Positions 17,488-26,368 of a stretch of 64,000 bases of DNA are shown here, piece by piece. This stretch comes from Rhodopirellula halodulae (lineage in GTDB: Bacteria; Planctomycetota; Planctomycetia; Pirellulales; Pirellulaceae): positions 658,269 through 722,268 of the forward strand of contig NZ_JAJKFV010000002.1 in assembly GCF_020966775.1 (NCBI RefSeq). Direction: 5' to 3'. The number at the start of each line of letters is the position of its first letter. Position 1 is the stretch's first letter. Under the pieces are notes generated by a model. That model saw nothing but the letters and a program-made list of their open reading frames with translations, searched no databases and had not been told where the DNA came from. The translations under genes were made by a program, and so were the position numbers.

Positions 17488-19296
17488 ATGAATGCACCCG
17501 CCACCACGAAATTGCCCTCACGCGATGAAGTCCTCGCCAGCGATTGCTGGGACCTTTCCAGTCTGTATGAATCGGAGGCGGATTGGCAGAAAGACTTTGA
17601 CACACTGACGACCAAGATCGCAACGTTCGAAACGTTCCGGGGGCGATTGGGCGAATCGGCTCAGGTCATTCGTGAGTTCCTCGACTTCGACGGCGAGTTT
17701 GACCGCATGGCCGAGCGGTGTGGAACGTACGCGTTTCTGCGAACGACCGAGAACCAATCGGACAGCGATCATCAAGCTCGCAAATCTCGGTTTCAAAACT
17801 TGGCCGTGAAAGCGTCCCAGGCCGGCAGTTTCGTCCGTCCTGAATTGCTGAGCATCGAACCGGAAAAAATGGAATCGTTTTTGAACGATCCGGTCCTGGA
17901 ACCCTACAAGTTGTTGCTCGAGCGAATCGTACGTTATCGCCCACACACGTTGACCGATCGCGAAGAACGTTTGCTGGCGATGCAAGGCGAGATGGCGGGC
18001 GCGGCGGGCAACGCCTTTCGGCAACTCAACGACGCGGATCTGCGTTTCGGTGAGCTCGAAATCGAAGACGGACAACGGATGGAGTTGTCGCACGCGACGT
18101 TCATCCAGTTTTTGCACAGCACCGATCGCGACGTTCGCAAGAAGGCGTTTGATCAGTACTACCAAGTCTTTTCGGAACACGAGAACACGCTGGCGGCGAC
18201 CTTGGCCGGCAGCGTCCATCGAGATGTGTATTACGCTCGAGCCCGTAACTACGAGAGCAGCTTGGAATCGTCGTTGTTCCCCGACAACATGCCTGTGTCG
18301 GTCTATGACAACTTGATCCAAGCCGTGCGAGATTCGTTGCCAGCGGTTCATGAATACTTGGACGTGCGTCGTCGCAAGATGAACTTGCCCGATATGCATC
18401 ATTACGACACTTACGTGCCGATCCTGTCCGGGATCAAAAAGCATCACACGTGGGACCAGGCCGTCAACGTGGTGCTGGAATCATTGCAACCGCTTGGTGA
18501 CGAGTACGTGTCGACGCTGGAAGAAGGACTGCGTGGCCGTTGGGCTGATCGCTATCCCAACCGAGGCAAACAGAGCGGCGCGTTCAGTTGCGGATCGTTC
18601 GATGGTGACCCGTTCATCTTGATGAACTTTAAAGAAGAAGTGCTCAACGATGTGTTCACGTTGACGCACGAAGCCGGCCACTCGATGCACAGTTGGTACT
18701 CGTCGAAGAATCAGCCTTATCAGTACTACGACTACACGATCTTCGTTGCGGAAGTGGCTAGCACGTTCAACGAACAATTGCTGACGCATCACTTGCTTGA
18801 GAACGCTCAAAACGATGCCGAGCGAGCCTATTTGATCAACAACGAACTGGACAGCATCCGCGCCACCGTGGTTCGGCAAACGATGTTCGCGGAGTTCGAA
18901 AAGAAAACGCACGAAATGGCAGAAGCTGGTGAACCGTTGACCGTTGCATCGTTCCGTGCCGCGTATCGCGAATTGCTCGATGCTTACTTCGGTCCCGATT
19001 TCATCGTCGATGATGCGTTGGAACTGGAATGTTTCCGTATTCCTCACTTCTACCGTGCGTTCTACGTTTACAAGTACGCCACCGGACTCAGTGCCGCCGT
19101 GGCGCTCAGTCGTCGCGTGCTCGGCGGTGGCGAATCCGAACTGAACGACTACCTGAACTTCTTGCGTGGTGGTTGCAGCCAAGACCCATTGGATCTGCTT
19201 CGTGGAGCCGGTGTCGACATGACCCAGCCCGAAGCCGTGAAGACGACGTTGGATCACTTCGCCAGTCTCTCCAAGCAACTCGACGAACTGCTGTGA
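17488..19296 (+). CDS. pepF: Oligoendopeptidase F
   Basis: This 602-residue metallopeptidase (family M3B) hydrolyses short peptides in the cytosol. The zinc motif is LTHEAGHSMHSWYSSKNQPY (HEXXH), with the third ligand in the downstream EVASTFNEQLLTHHLL segment. Other family marks are FSCGSFDGDPFILMNF just upstream and the C-terminal FYVYKYATGLSAA region. Length and domain order match typical PepF. The stop codon overlaps the GTG start of the ABC ATPase by three bases, indicating translational coupling. Confidence 0.92.
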   Translation: MNAPATTKLPSRDEVLASDCWDLSSLYESEADWQKDFDTLTTKIATFETFRGRLGESAQVIREFLDFDGEFDRMAERCGTYAFLRTTENQSDSDHQARKSRFQNLAVKASQAGSFVRPELLSIEPEKMESFLNDPVLEPYKLLLERIVRYRPHTLTDREERLLAMQGEMAGAAGNAFRQLNDADLRFGELEIEDGQRMELSHATFIQFLHSTDRDVRKKAFDQYYQVFSEHENTLAATLAGSVHRDVYYARARNYESSLESSLFPDNMPVSVYDNLIQAVRDSLPAVHEYLDVRRRKMNLPDMHHYDTYVPILSGIKKHHTWDQAVNVVLESLQPLGDEYVSTLEEGLRGRWADRYPNRGKQSGAFSCGSFDGDPFILMNFKEEVLNDVFTLTHEAGHSMHSWYSSKNQPYQYYDYTIFVAEVASTFNEQLLTHHLLENAQNDAERAYLINNELDSIRATVVRQTMFAEFEKKTHEMAEAGEPLTVASFRAAYRELLDAYFGPDFIVDDALELECFRIPHFYRAFYVYKYATGLSAAVALSRRVLGGGESELNDYLNFLRGGCSQDPLDLLRGAGVDMTQPEAVKTTLDHFASLSKQLDELL

Positions 19297-20837
19297 CCGA
19301 CGCCACCCATCGTCTGGAACTGACCGGAATTCGCAAACACTTCGGATCGACCAAAGCGCTCGACGGCGTGGACTTGATCGTTGGTCCGGGGGAAGTGCAT
19401 GCGATCATCGGCGAAAACGGGGCTGGCAAAAGCACCTTGATGAAGGTCTTGTCCGGTGCTCATCGCCCAGACGCCGGTCGAATTCAAATCGATGGGGAAG
19501 AGGTTGATCTGAGCAACCCGCGAGCTTCCCAGGCCGCGGGCATCGCGATGATTTATCAAGAGCTGAACTTGGCTCCTGATTTGTCGGTCGCGGACAACAT
19601 CACCTTGGGCGACGAACCGTCTCGATGGGGTGGACGCGGCGGTGGTTGGCTGGATCGTGGCCGGCAACACGTGATCGCCAAGGAAGCTTTGAAACGGTTG
19701 CATTGCGAAGACATTGATCCTGCGCAACCCGTCCGCGAATTGTCGATCGCTCAGCAGCAAATGGTCGAAATCGCTCGCGCGGTCGTGGCCGATCGCAAGC
19801 TGAAACTGTTGATCTTGGACGAACCAACCAGCAGCTTGACCCAGGTCGACACCGAGAACCTTTTCGCGGTGATCGAGCGATTGAAATGTGAAGGTGTCAG
19901 CGTGCTGTACATCAGTCACTTTCTGGAAGAGTGCCAACGGATTGGCGATCGCTTCACGGTGCTTCGCGATGGCGTGACAGCAGGATCAGGCAGCTTGACT
20001 GAAAACGATCCGGATTGGATGCCGATGGATTCCATTGTGCAGATGATGGTCGGCCGTGAGATCTCACAGCTCTATCCCGACCTCGACCATGTTCGCGGCG
20101 AACCTGTGTTGCAACTCGAAAACGTTCGCGGGTCACGATTGCCAACCGATGTTTCGTTGACGCTGCATCGTGGTGAGATCTTGGGGCTCGCCGGGTTGAT
20201 TGGTGCGGGACGGACCGAAACCATTCGTGCTCTGTTTGGGCTGGATCGATTGGCGTCTGGCAAAGTCGTTGTGATGGGCCGCGAAGATGTGCGGCGGGAT
20301 CCACAGAAGAGTTGGATTCGAGACGCGATTGGGTTGGTGTCGGAGGATCGCAAGAACGAAGGGTTGTTCTTGGAACGGAGTCTGACCGAAAACCTAACGC
20401 TGACTCGAACCGAGCCTTACCGGCGAGGCCCGTTCCTTCGTCGATCGGAAATGAAGAAGGCGACCGAGCACTGGATGAAAGAATTGGCGGTTCGGGCGAG
20501 CGATCCGGACCAAGCGATTGGTGAGTTATCCGGCGGCAACCAGCAGAAGATCGCCTTGGCTCGTTTGCTGCATCACGATTGCGAGATCTTGTTGCTCGAT
20601 GAGCCCACCCGCGGCATCGACATCGGCAGCAAACGCACGATCTATCAAACGATTGGTGAGTTGGCGGCGCAAGGCAAAGCGATCTTGTTGATCAGCAGTT
20701 ACCTGCCCGAGTTGCTCGGCGTCTGCGATTCGATTGGCGTGATTCACCAAGGACGCCTGACTGGCATTCGCCCAGCAAGCGAATGGACCGAACACAGTTT
20801 GCTGACCGAAGCGCTCGACGCTGCGGCAACATCCTGA
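19293..20837 (+). CDS. Sugar-type ABC transporter ATP-binding protein, two ATPase domains
   Basis: This 514-residue protein carries two fused ABC ATPase domains, as in RbsA/MglA. Domain 1 has GENGAGKSTLMKVLSG (Walker A) and LILDEPTSSLTQVD (Walker B). Its signature LSIAQQQMVEIARA replaces LSGGQ. Domain 2 has the degenerate GLIGAGRTETIRALFG loop with a normal LSGGNQQKIALARLL and LLLDEPTRGIDIG. This matches the sugar-importer class, where one site is catalytically weak. No permease or sugar-binding gene is adjacent in the window, so the partner must be encoded elsewhere. The GTG start, overlapping the pepF stop, gives the expected VTDATHRLELTGIRKHFGS N-terminus. Confidence 0.85.
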   Translation: MTDATHRLELTGIRKHFGSTKALDGVDLIVGPGEVHAIIGENGAGKSTLMKVLSGAHRPDAGRIQIDGEEVDLSNPRASQAAGIAMIYQELNLAPDLSVADNITLGDEPSRWGGRGGGWLDRGRQHVIAKEALKRLHCEDIDPAQPVRELSIAQQQMVEIARAVVADRKLKLLILDEPTSSLTQVDTENLFAVIERLKCEGVSVLYISHFLEECQRIGDRFTVLRDGVTAGSGSLTENDPDWMPMDSIVQMMVGREISQLYPDLDHVRGEPVLQLENVRGSRLPTDVSLTLHRGEILGLAGLIGAGRTETIRALFGLDRLASGKVVVMGREDVRRDPQKSWIRDAIGLVSEDRKNEGLFLERSLTENLTLTRTEPYRRGPFLRRSEMKKATEHWMKELAVRASDPDQAIGELSGGNQQKIALARLLHHDCEILLLDEPTRGIDIGSKRTIYQTIGELAAQGKAILLISSYLPELLGVCDSIGVIHQGRLTGIRPASEWTEHSLLTEALDAAATS

Positions 20838-20886
20838 CCAAGTCATGGTGCCTTCTCTGCCCCAAAGGATTGCTGCTGAGCAGGGG

Positions 20887-21696
20887 TCAAAATCGTTCGG
20901 GGACAAATTGACGGTTTGCTAGCGATGCTGTGTCGTCGAAGGCGCCATGCGGCGATCGTTCTGGCAGTTCGACCGGCTCGCGAGGAACCTCTTTGTACGG
21001 AATCAGGCTCAATAAGTGCGAGATGCAATTCAATCTCGCACGCCGCTTGTTGTCGGATCGGAGGATGTGCCAGGGGGCGTTCTTCGTGTCCGTGGCATCG
21101 AGCATCTTGTCGCGGGCTCGTGAGTATTCGTACCACTTACTCCGTGATGGGAGGTCCACCGGACTGAGTTTCCATTGCCGCAGCGGATCAACGATGCGAG
21201 CGGCAAAGCGGCGTTTCTGCTCTTCATCGCTGACCTCCAACCAAATTTTGATGAGTTGGATGCCTCCTTCGGTGATGTACTTTTCAACTTCCGGGCAAAG
21301 ATCGAGAAATCGCTGATGTTGCTCCGGTGTGCAGAACCCCATGACGTGTTCGACGCCCGCTCGGTTGTACCAGCTTCGATCGAAGATCACGACTTCGCCC
21401 GCCGCAGGAAAGTGATTCATATAACGTTGGAAATACATCTGCGATTTTTCGCGGTCCGAGGGCGCTGGCAGTGCAACCGTCCGAAAGACGCGAGGACTGA
21501 CGCGTTCCGTCAACGCTCGAATCGTGCCACCTTTTCCCGCCGCATCGCGACCTTCAAAGACGATGATCACGCGCAGCCCTTTGTACTTGACCCATTCTTG
21601 AAGCTTGCAGACTTCGGCTTGTAATATTCGAAGTTCTTTCAGGTACTCCTTGCGTTTCATCTTCTTTGAATGTGAGTCAGTCTTGGGCTTTGACAT
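20887..21696 (-). CDS. ppk2: Polyphosphate kinase 2
   Basis: This 269-residue single-domain PPK2 uses polyphosphate to phosphorylate nucleoside diphosphates (or monophosphates, depending on class). Walker A is VIIVFEGRDAAGKGGTIRAL, the lid arginines lie in RSWYNRAGVEHVMGFC and the VVIFDRSWYNR segment provides Walker B. The tail RSDNKRRARLNCISHLLSLI is typical of the class that regenerates nucleotides from polyphosphate. It overlaps the end of the glycogen phosphorylase frame by 20 bases and is the last gene of the minus-strand train, convergent with the ABC gene 49 bases away. Confidence 0.9.
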   Translation of the reverse strand: MSKPKTDSHSKKMKRKEYLKELRILQAEVCKLQEWVKYKGLRVIIVFEGRDAAGKGGTIRALTERVSPRVFRTVALPAPSDREKSQMYFQRYMNHFPAAGEVVIFDRSWYNRAGVEHVMGFCTPEQHQRFLDLCPEVEKYITEGGIQLIKIWLEVSDEEQKRRFAARIVDPLRQWKLSPVDLPSRSKWYEYSRARDKMLDATDTKNAPWHILRSDNKRRARLNCISHLLSLIPYKEVPREPVELPERSPHGAFDDTASLANRQFVPERF

Positions 21697-24199
21697 CGTT
21701 AGCTCCTTCTTTCAATTCGTGTGCGATCGGACAGGGAACTGTGTTCCAAATTTCTGATGCGTATTCAGCAATGGTTCGGTCACTCGAAAACTTTCCCGAA
21801 TGGGCGACATTGAGAATCGCAGCACGAGCCCATGCGTCCTTATCGGTGTAGAGTTCGCCAAGTCGCTGATGAGTCGCGGCGTACGAAGAGAGGTCAGCTA
21901 GATGCATGTAAAAGTCGCCTTGTTCGAGCAACGTTTCACGAATCGGCTCAAAAATTCCCGGCTCATCACGGTTGAAGTGGCCGCTGAAAATCAGGTCCAG
22001 TGCTGCTCGGGTTTCGGGCTCATTGTCGTAATGCCATCGTGGGCTGTACCACGGCCGACTTTCCGCGACTTGTTCTGCGGTCAGACCAAAGAGAAAGAAG
22101 TTCTCTTCTCCTGCCTCTTGCGCCATTTCAATTGTGGCGCCATCGCGCGTCCCGATGGTCAGCGCACCATTCATCATGAATTTCATGTTGCTGGTTCCGC
22201 TGGCTTCGTATCCGGCAGTGGAAATTTGTTCCGAGACATCACTTGCTGGAATCAATCGTTCGGCCAAGGAAACGTTGTAGTTCGGAAGGAAGACAACCTG
22301 GAGACGTCCCGCTGAGACGGGATCGTTGTTGATGACCTGGCCAACATTGTTGATCAATTTGATGATCCTCTTTGCCAACCGATAAGCCGGTGCCGCTTTC
22401 CCAGCGAAGAAGAACGTTCGTGGTGGAAACGTCGCAGAAGGATTTTCGCGTAATCGTTGGTAGAGCACCACGACGTGAAGGATATTCAGCAATTGGCGTT
22501 TGTATTCGTGAATGCGTTTGACCTGACAATCAAAAATCGATGTTGGATTGACTTGTTGTCCAGTCGTCGTTTCCAGCCACGTGCAAAAACGGTGTTTCGC
22601 ATTCTGTTTGGTTCGAAGAAAGTCCTGACGAAAAGCCGTGTCCTCGGCCAACGGTGCCAAACGTCTCAATTCACTGAGATCGACGATCCATGCATCCCCG
22701 ATGGATTCCGTGATCAAGCTTGCCAAATCGGGGTTGGCCGACAAAAGCCAGCGACGTGGTGTCACGCCATTGGTTTTGTTGTTGAATCTGTGCGGGAACA
22801 TTTCTGCAAAGTCAGAAACAACACGAGTCCGCAATAAATCGGAATGGATTTGCGCAACCCCATTGGTGCTATGCGTTCCCACAATCGCCAGGTTTGCCAT
22901 TCGTATCTGTGGTTCACCGGCGTCTTCGATCAGGCTCATCCGTGACGATCGCATGGGATCGTTGGGGAACCTTGTTTCCACCTCGGCGAGAAAGCGGCGA
23001 TTGATTTCGAGGGTGATCTCCAACAAACGCGGGCAGACCATTTTGAAGAATTGCACCGGCCATTTTTCAAGTGCCTCGGGCAGCAGCGTGTGATTGGTAT
23101 AAGCCAGCGTGCCAACGGTGAGCTCCCAAGCCTTTTCCCACCCAAGGTTTGCCTCGTCCACAAGAACTCGCATCAGTTCCGCGACGGCCATCGCGGGATG
23201 CGTGTCATTGAGTTGAATGGCGACTTTCTCGGGAAGTTGTTCCCAATCCTCGTTGGAACGTCGAAAGCGATGGAGAATGTCTGCCAGCGAACAGGTGACC
23301 AAGAAATACTCCTGGACGAACCGCAGTGCTTGGCCGGCTCTCGTCGAATCGTCCGGATAAAGAACTCGGGTGACTGATTCAGCGACGACGCGATCAACGA
23401 TCGCACCTACAAAGTCTCCGGAGCTGAATTCTCCAAAGTCGAAGTAGTCCGGTGTACCAACTCCCCACAATCGCAGTGTGTTGATCGTTTGCCCTCCATA
23501 TCCGACAACGGGACGATCGTAGGGAACGCCCAGGAGATGCGTGCAGCCGCCGGGAACAGCCCGAAGTTTTCCATCGTGCCATTCGAATTGGCAGCCCACA
23601 GAGACCATTGCCGTTTCACGCGGACGAGCGATTTCCCATGGGTCAGGGTTTCTCAGCCAGTGGTCGGGTTGTTCGATTTGAAAACCGTTTTCGATGGATT
23701 GACGAAAAATGCCATATTCGTATCGAAGTCCGTATCCCATGGACGGAATTTGCAATGTCGCTAGCGACTCAATGAAGCAAGCCGCCAGCCTGCCGAGGCC
23801 TCCATTTCCCAAACCAGCGTCAGGTTCAGCCTCCACAATGTCTTGCCAAGCCAGATGTTCGAGATGCAGGTGTCCGTCGTGAAGCGTGGAATCCAAACCC
23901 AGATTGATCATGTTGTTGGTCAAGGTGCGTCCAATCAGAAATTCCATTGACAGGTAGTAGACCCGTTTTGGATTTTCTCTGTCCTGCGTTCTTTGGGTGT
24001 GCATCCACCTTCGGGCAAGTCGATCACGTAGAGCCCGTGACACCGCTTCGAAACACTCACGTGGACTGCCTTCCTCGGGCAGTACCAAGTGATCGAACAT
24101 CAGATGTCGATTGACTTCCATGCGTCCCGAACCAGAGGTTCGCTCGAGTGAACCGTCGTCGACAGACTGAGTTGCTTGAGTTGCATCTGGCTTTGTCAT
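21677..24199 (-). CDS. glgP: Glycogen phosphorylase
   Basis: This 840-residue enzyme releases glucose 1-phosphate from glycogen. Diagnostic segments are RVYYLSMEFLIGRTL near the N-terminus, AELLPGNGGLGRLAACF-like sequence (here DAGLGNGGLGRLAACFIES), WEKAWELTVGTLAYTNHTLL and the pyridoxal-phosphate lysine in EASGTSNMKFMMNGALTIGT. The C-terminal DLFDCQ-like IFDCQVKRIHEYKRQLLNI motif is also present. Length is standard. It lies 84 bases after glgX and overlaps ppk2, so glycogen breakdown and polyphosphate use are probably made from one transcript. Confidence 0.95.
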   Translation of the reverse strand: MTKPDATQATQSVDDGSLERTSGSGRMEVNRHLMFDHLVLPEEGSPRECFEAVSRALRDRLARRWMHTQRTQDRENPKRVYYLSMEFLIGRTLTNNMINLGLDSTLHDGHLHLEHLAWQDIVEAEPDAGLGNGGLGRLAACFIESLATLQIPSMGYGLRYEYGIFRQSIENGFQIEQPDHWLRNPDPWEIARPRETAMVSVGCQFEWHDGKLRAVPGGCTHLLGVPYDRPVVGYGGQTINTLRLWGVGTPDYFDFGEFSSGDFVGAIVDRVVAESVTRVLYPDDSTRAGQALRFVQEYFLVTCSLADILHRFRRSNEDWEQLPEKVAIQLNDTHPAMAVAELMRVLVDEANLGWEKAWELTVGTLAYTNHTLLPEALEKWPVQFFKMVCPRLLEITLEINRRFLAEVETRFPNDPMRSSRMSLIEDAGEPQIRMANLAIVGTHSTNGVAQIHSDLLRTRVVSDFAEMFPHRFNNKTNGVTPRRWLLSANPDLASLITESIGDAWIVDLSELRRLAPLAEDTAFRQDFLRTKQNAKHRFCTWLETTTGQQVNPTSIFDCQVKRIHEYKRQLLNILHVVVLYQRLRENPSATFPPRTFFFAGKAAPAYRLAKRIIKLINNVGQVINNDPVSAGRLQVVFLPNYNVSLAERLIPASDVSEQISTAGYEASGTSNMKFMMNGALTIGTRDGATIEMAQEAGEENFFLFGLTAEQVAESRPWYSPRWHYDNEPETRAALDLIFSGHFNRDEPGIFEPIRETLLEQGDFYMHLADLSSYAATHQRLGELYTDKDAWARAAILNVAHSGKFSSDRTIAEYASEIWNTVPCPIAHELKEGANDVKAQD

Positions 24200-24283
24200 G
24201 ACATTGCTCTGAGTGAAAAGTGGTTTCGGTGGCCTGTCGACCCTTGTTGAAAAACACCAGTCGGAAAGGATTGGCTTTGCCGG

Positions 24284-26359
24284 TCAATTGTGGGTCGTTT
24301 CATGTTTGATTGCGTACAGCATCACGACAGAACGATCTGCCACGTGATATGAATCCCCATCAACAATGGGAGCCTCGTCCCAAGGAGTGATGTCCTCCGG
24401 TGAATCCAGGGCGGTATCGATCCATCGCCGCCAGTGACTTCCAAACAATTGGGGCAACTCAAATTGCAGTGGTTCCCAATAGGCACTGAGAATGAAATGG
24501 AACTGCATGTTGGCTTTCGGCAATTCGCCACCGAACGCAATGCAATGGGATGAATCGCTCCAATCAGGTTGATCGAGTCGGATCCCGTGCCACGTTTTTT
24601 TCGCGTCTCGCAGCATCTGATTGACGCTGCACCGTTGGCGTTCGTGATCCGGGTTGCGTTGACTGCGGCGTGCGCAAATCAGGGAGACAAAACGGTGCAA
24701 TTCCGGGTGCCGCTGCAAATTGGTCCAGTCGAACCAACTGAGTTCGTTGTCTTGGCAGTAAGCGTTGTTGTTGCCTCTTTGTGTGTGCCGAATTTCGTCG
24801 CCCATTCGAATCATGGGAACACCGAGCGATAGCAGTGTCGTGGCCAGAAAGTTCTTGACTTGGCGGTCGCGAATTTTGTTGATCAAGGGATCTTCGGTTG
24901 GGCCTTCTGCACCACAGTTCCAACTGCGGTTGTCATCGTCTCCGTCTCGGTTGTCTTCCCCGTTGTCTTGGTTCTGTTTCTCGTTGTAGGAAACGAGGTC
25001 GTTGAGGGTGAAGCCATCGTGACAGGTCACAAAGTTGAGGCTTTGTTCCACTTCCCGTTCTTTGTGCCCGTAAATTTGAGGACTGCCGACGATTCGATCT
25101 GCAATCCGAGGGACGGTCCCCGGTTGCCCTCGAAAGAAATCACGGACGTCATCGCGGAATCGTCCATTCCATTCTCGCCATGCGTCGCCAACAAAGCTGC
25201 CAACCTGATACAGCCCGGCGGCGTCCCAAGCCTCAGCGATCAATTTGGTTCCCGCTAGAACGGGATCGGATTCAATGTCCCACAGCACCGGTGGATTGGG
25301 CTGTGGTTTGCCCGAGCCATCTCGCGATAAGATCGATGCCAAGTCAAACCGAAACCCGTCCACATGCATTTCTTCGACCCAGTAGCGAAGACTGTCGACG
25401 ATCAACCGGCGAACGATCGGATGGTTCGTGTTGAGTGTATTGCCGCACCCAGAGTAATTTGCGTAGCGCTGCCCACGATCTTCGAGCATGTAGTAGGTCG
25501 GGTTATCAATGCCACGAAAACAGAGTGTTGGTCCGTCTTCGTTTCCTTCGGCGGTGTGGTTGAACACCACATCCAGAATGACTTCGATTCCGGCGCGGTG
25601 CAGCGCCTTGACCATGTCGCGAAATTCGTTGACTGCGCCAAGTGGATTCTGGCATGAACTGTAGTTCGTGTGCGGCGCGAAGAATGAAATCGGTGCGTAA
25701 CCCCAGTAGTTGATCTTCCCTTTTGGCGCGTCCTGGACATCGAACTGAAAGACAGGAAGCAACTCGATCGCAGTGATGCCGAGTTGCTGCAGATAGGGGA
25801 TTTTTTCGATTAGTCCTGCATACGTGCCCCGCTTCGATGAATCCAGCTTGGAACTAGGATGGCGGGTGAAGCCACGCACGTGCATCTCGTAAACGATCGT
25901 CTGCGACGCCGGGCGATTGGGAGACTGATCATCTTCCCAGTCATAGGCGGACGGATCGATCACAACACTTTTCATGGATGTCGCTGTGTTGTCGCCTGGC
26001 ATGGAGGCTGCATCACGGCTGTACCCGTCGGGCACACTCACGCCACGGCCATAGGGGTCGAGCAAAACCTTGTTGGCGTCGAAACGAAAGCCCCGCTCAG
26101 GCCGGCGTGGCCCATCCACTCGGTAACCATACAATTGACCGGGCCTCAGTCCAGGAACAAACGTATGCCAGTAGTGATAGGTCCGGTTGCGAATGGGATC
26201 GAGCGGGACCACCTGGGCAGGGGCGACATCGTTTTGATGATCAAACAGCAGCAACTCAACTCCTGTCGCCGCGCGTGAATAGAGGCTGAAGTTGACGCCA
26301 CCAGCGACGATCGTGGCCCCCAAGGGCGCACTTGATCCGGCGTTTTCGGTGGGGCTCAT
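24284..26359 (-). CDS. glgX: Glycogen debranching enzyme (GlgX/isoamylase type)
   Basis: This 691-residue GH13 enzyme hydrolyses alpha-1,6 branches of glycogen left by phosphorylase. An N-terminal CBM48-like domain precedes the catalytic barrel: VYEMHVRGFT, EVILDVVFNHTAEG, the nucleophile in VDGFRFDLASIL, the acid in LIAEAWDAAGLYQ and FVTCHDGFTLNDLVSYN. The residues correspond to the catalytic triad D, E, D of GH13. It begins 9 bases after the kinase-binding-protein gene and precedes glgP by 84 bases, so the two glycogenolytic enzymes and the receptor kinase appear co-transcribed. Confidence 0.95.
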   Translation of the reverse strand: MSPTENAGSSAPLGATIVAGGVNFSLYSRAATGVELLLFDHQNDVAPAQVVPLDPIRNRTYHYWHTFVPGLRPGQLYGYRVDGPRRPERGFRFDANKVLLDPYGRGVSVPDGYSRDAASMPGDNTATSMKSVVIDPSAYDWEDDQSPNRPASQTIVYEMHVRGFTRHPSSKLDSSKRGTYAGLIEKIPYLQQLGITAIELLPVFQFDVQDAPKGKINYWGYAPISFFAPHTNYSSCQNPLGAVNEFRDMVKALHRAGIEVILDVVFNHTAEGNEDGPTLCFRGIDNPTYYMLEDRGQRYANYSGCGNTLNTNHPIVRRLIVDSLRYWVEEMHVDGFRFDLASILSRDGSGKPQPNPPVLWDIESDPVLAGTKLIAEAWDAAGLYQVGSFVGDAWREWNGRFRDDVRDFFRGQPGTVPRIADRIVGSPQIYGHKEREVEQSLNFVTCHDGFTLNDLVSYNEKQNQDNGEDNRDGDDDNRSWNCGAEGPTEDPLINKIRDRQVKNFLATTLLSLGVPMIRMGDEIRHTQRGNNNAYCQDNELSWFDWTNLQRHPELHRFVSLICARRSQRNPDHERQRCSVNQMLRDAKKTWHGIRLDQPDWSDSSHCIAFGGELPKANMQFHFILSAYWEPLQFELPQLFGSHWRRWIDTALDSPEDITPWDEAPIVDGDSYHVADRSVVMLYAIKHETTHN

Positions 26360-26368
26360 TTCAGTTCC

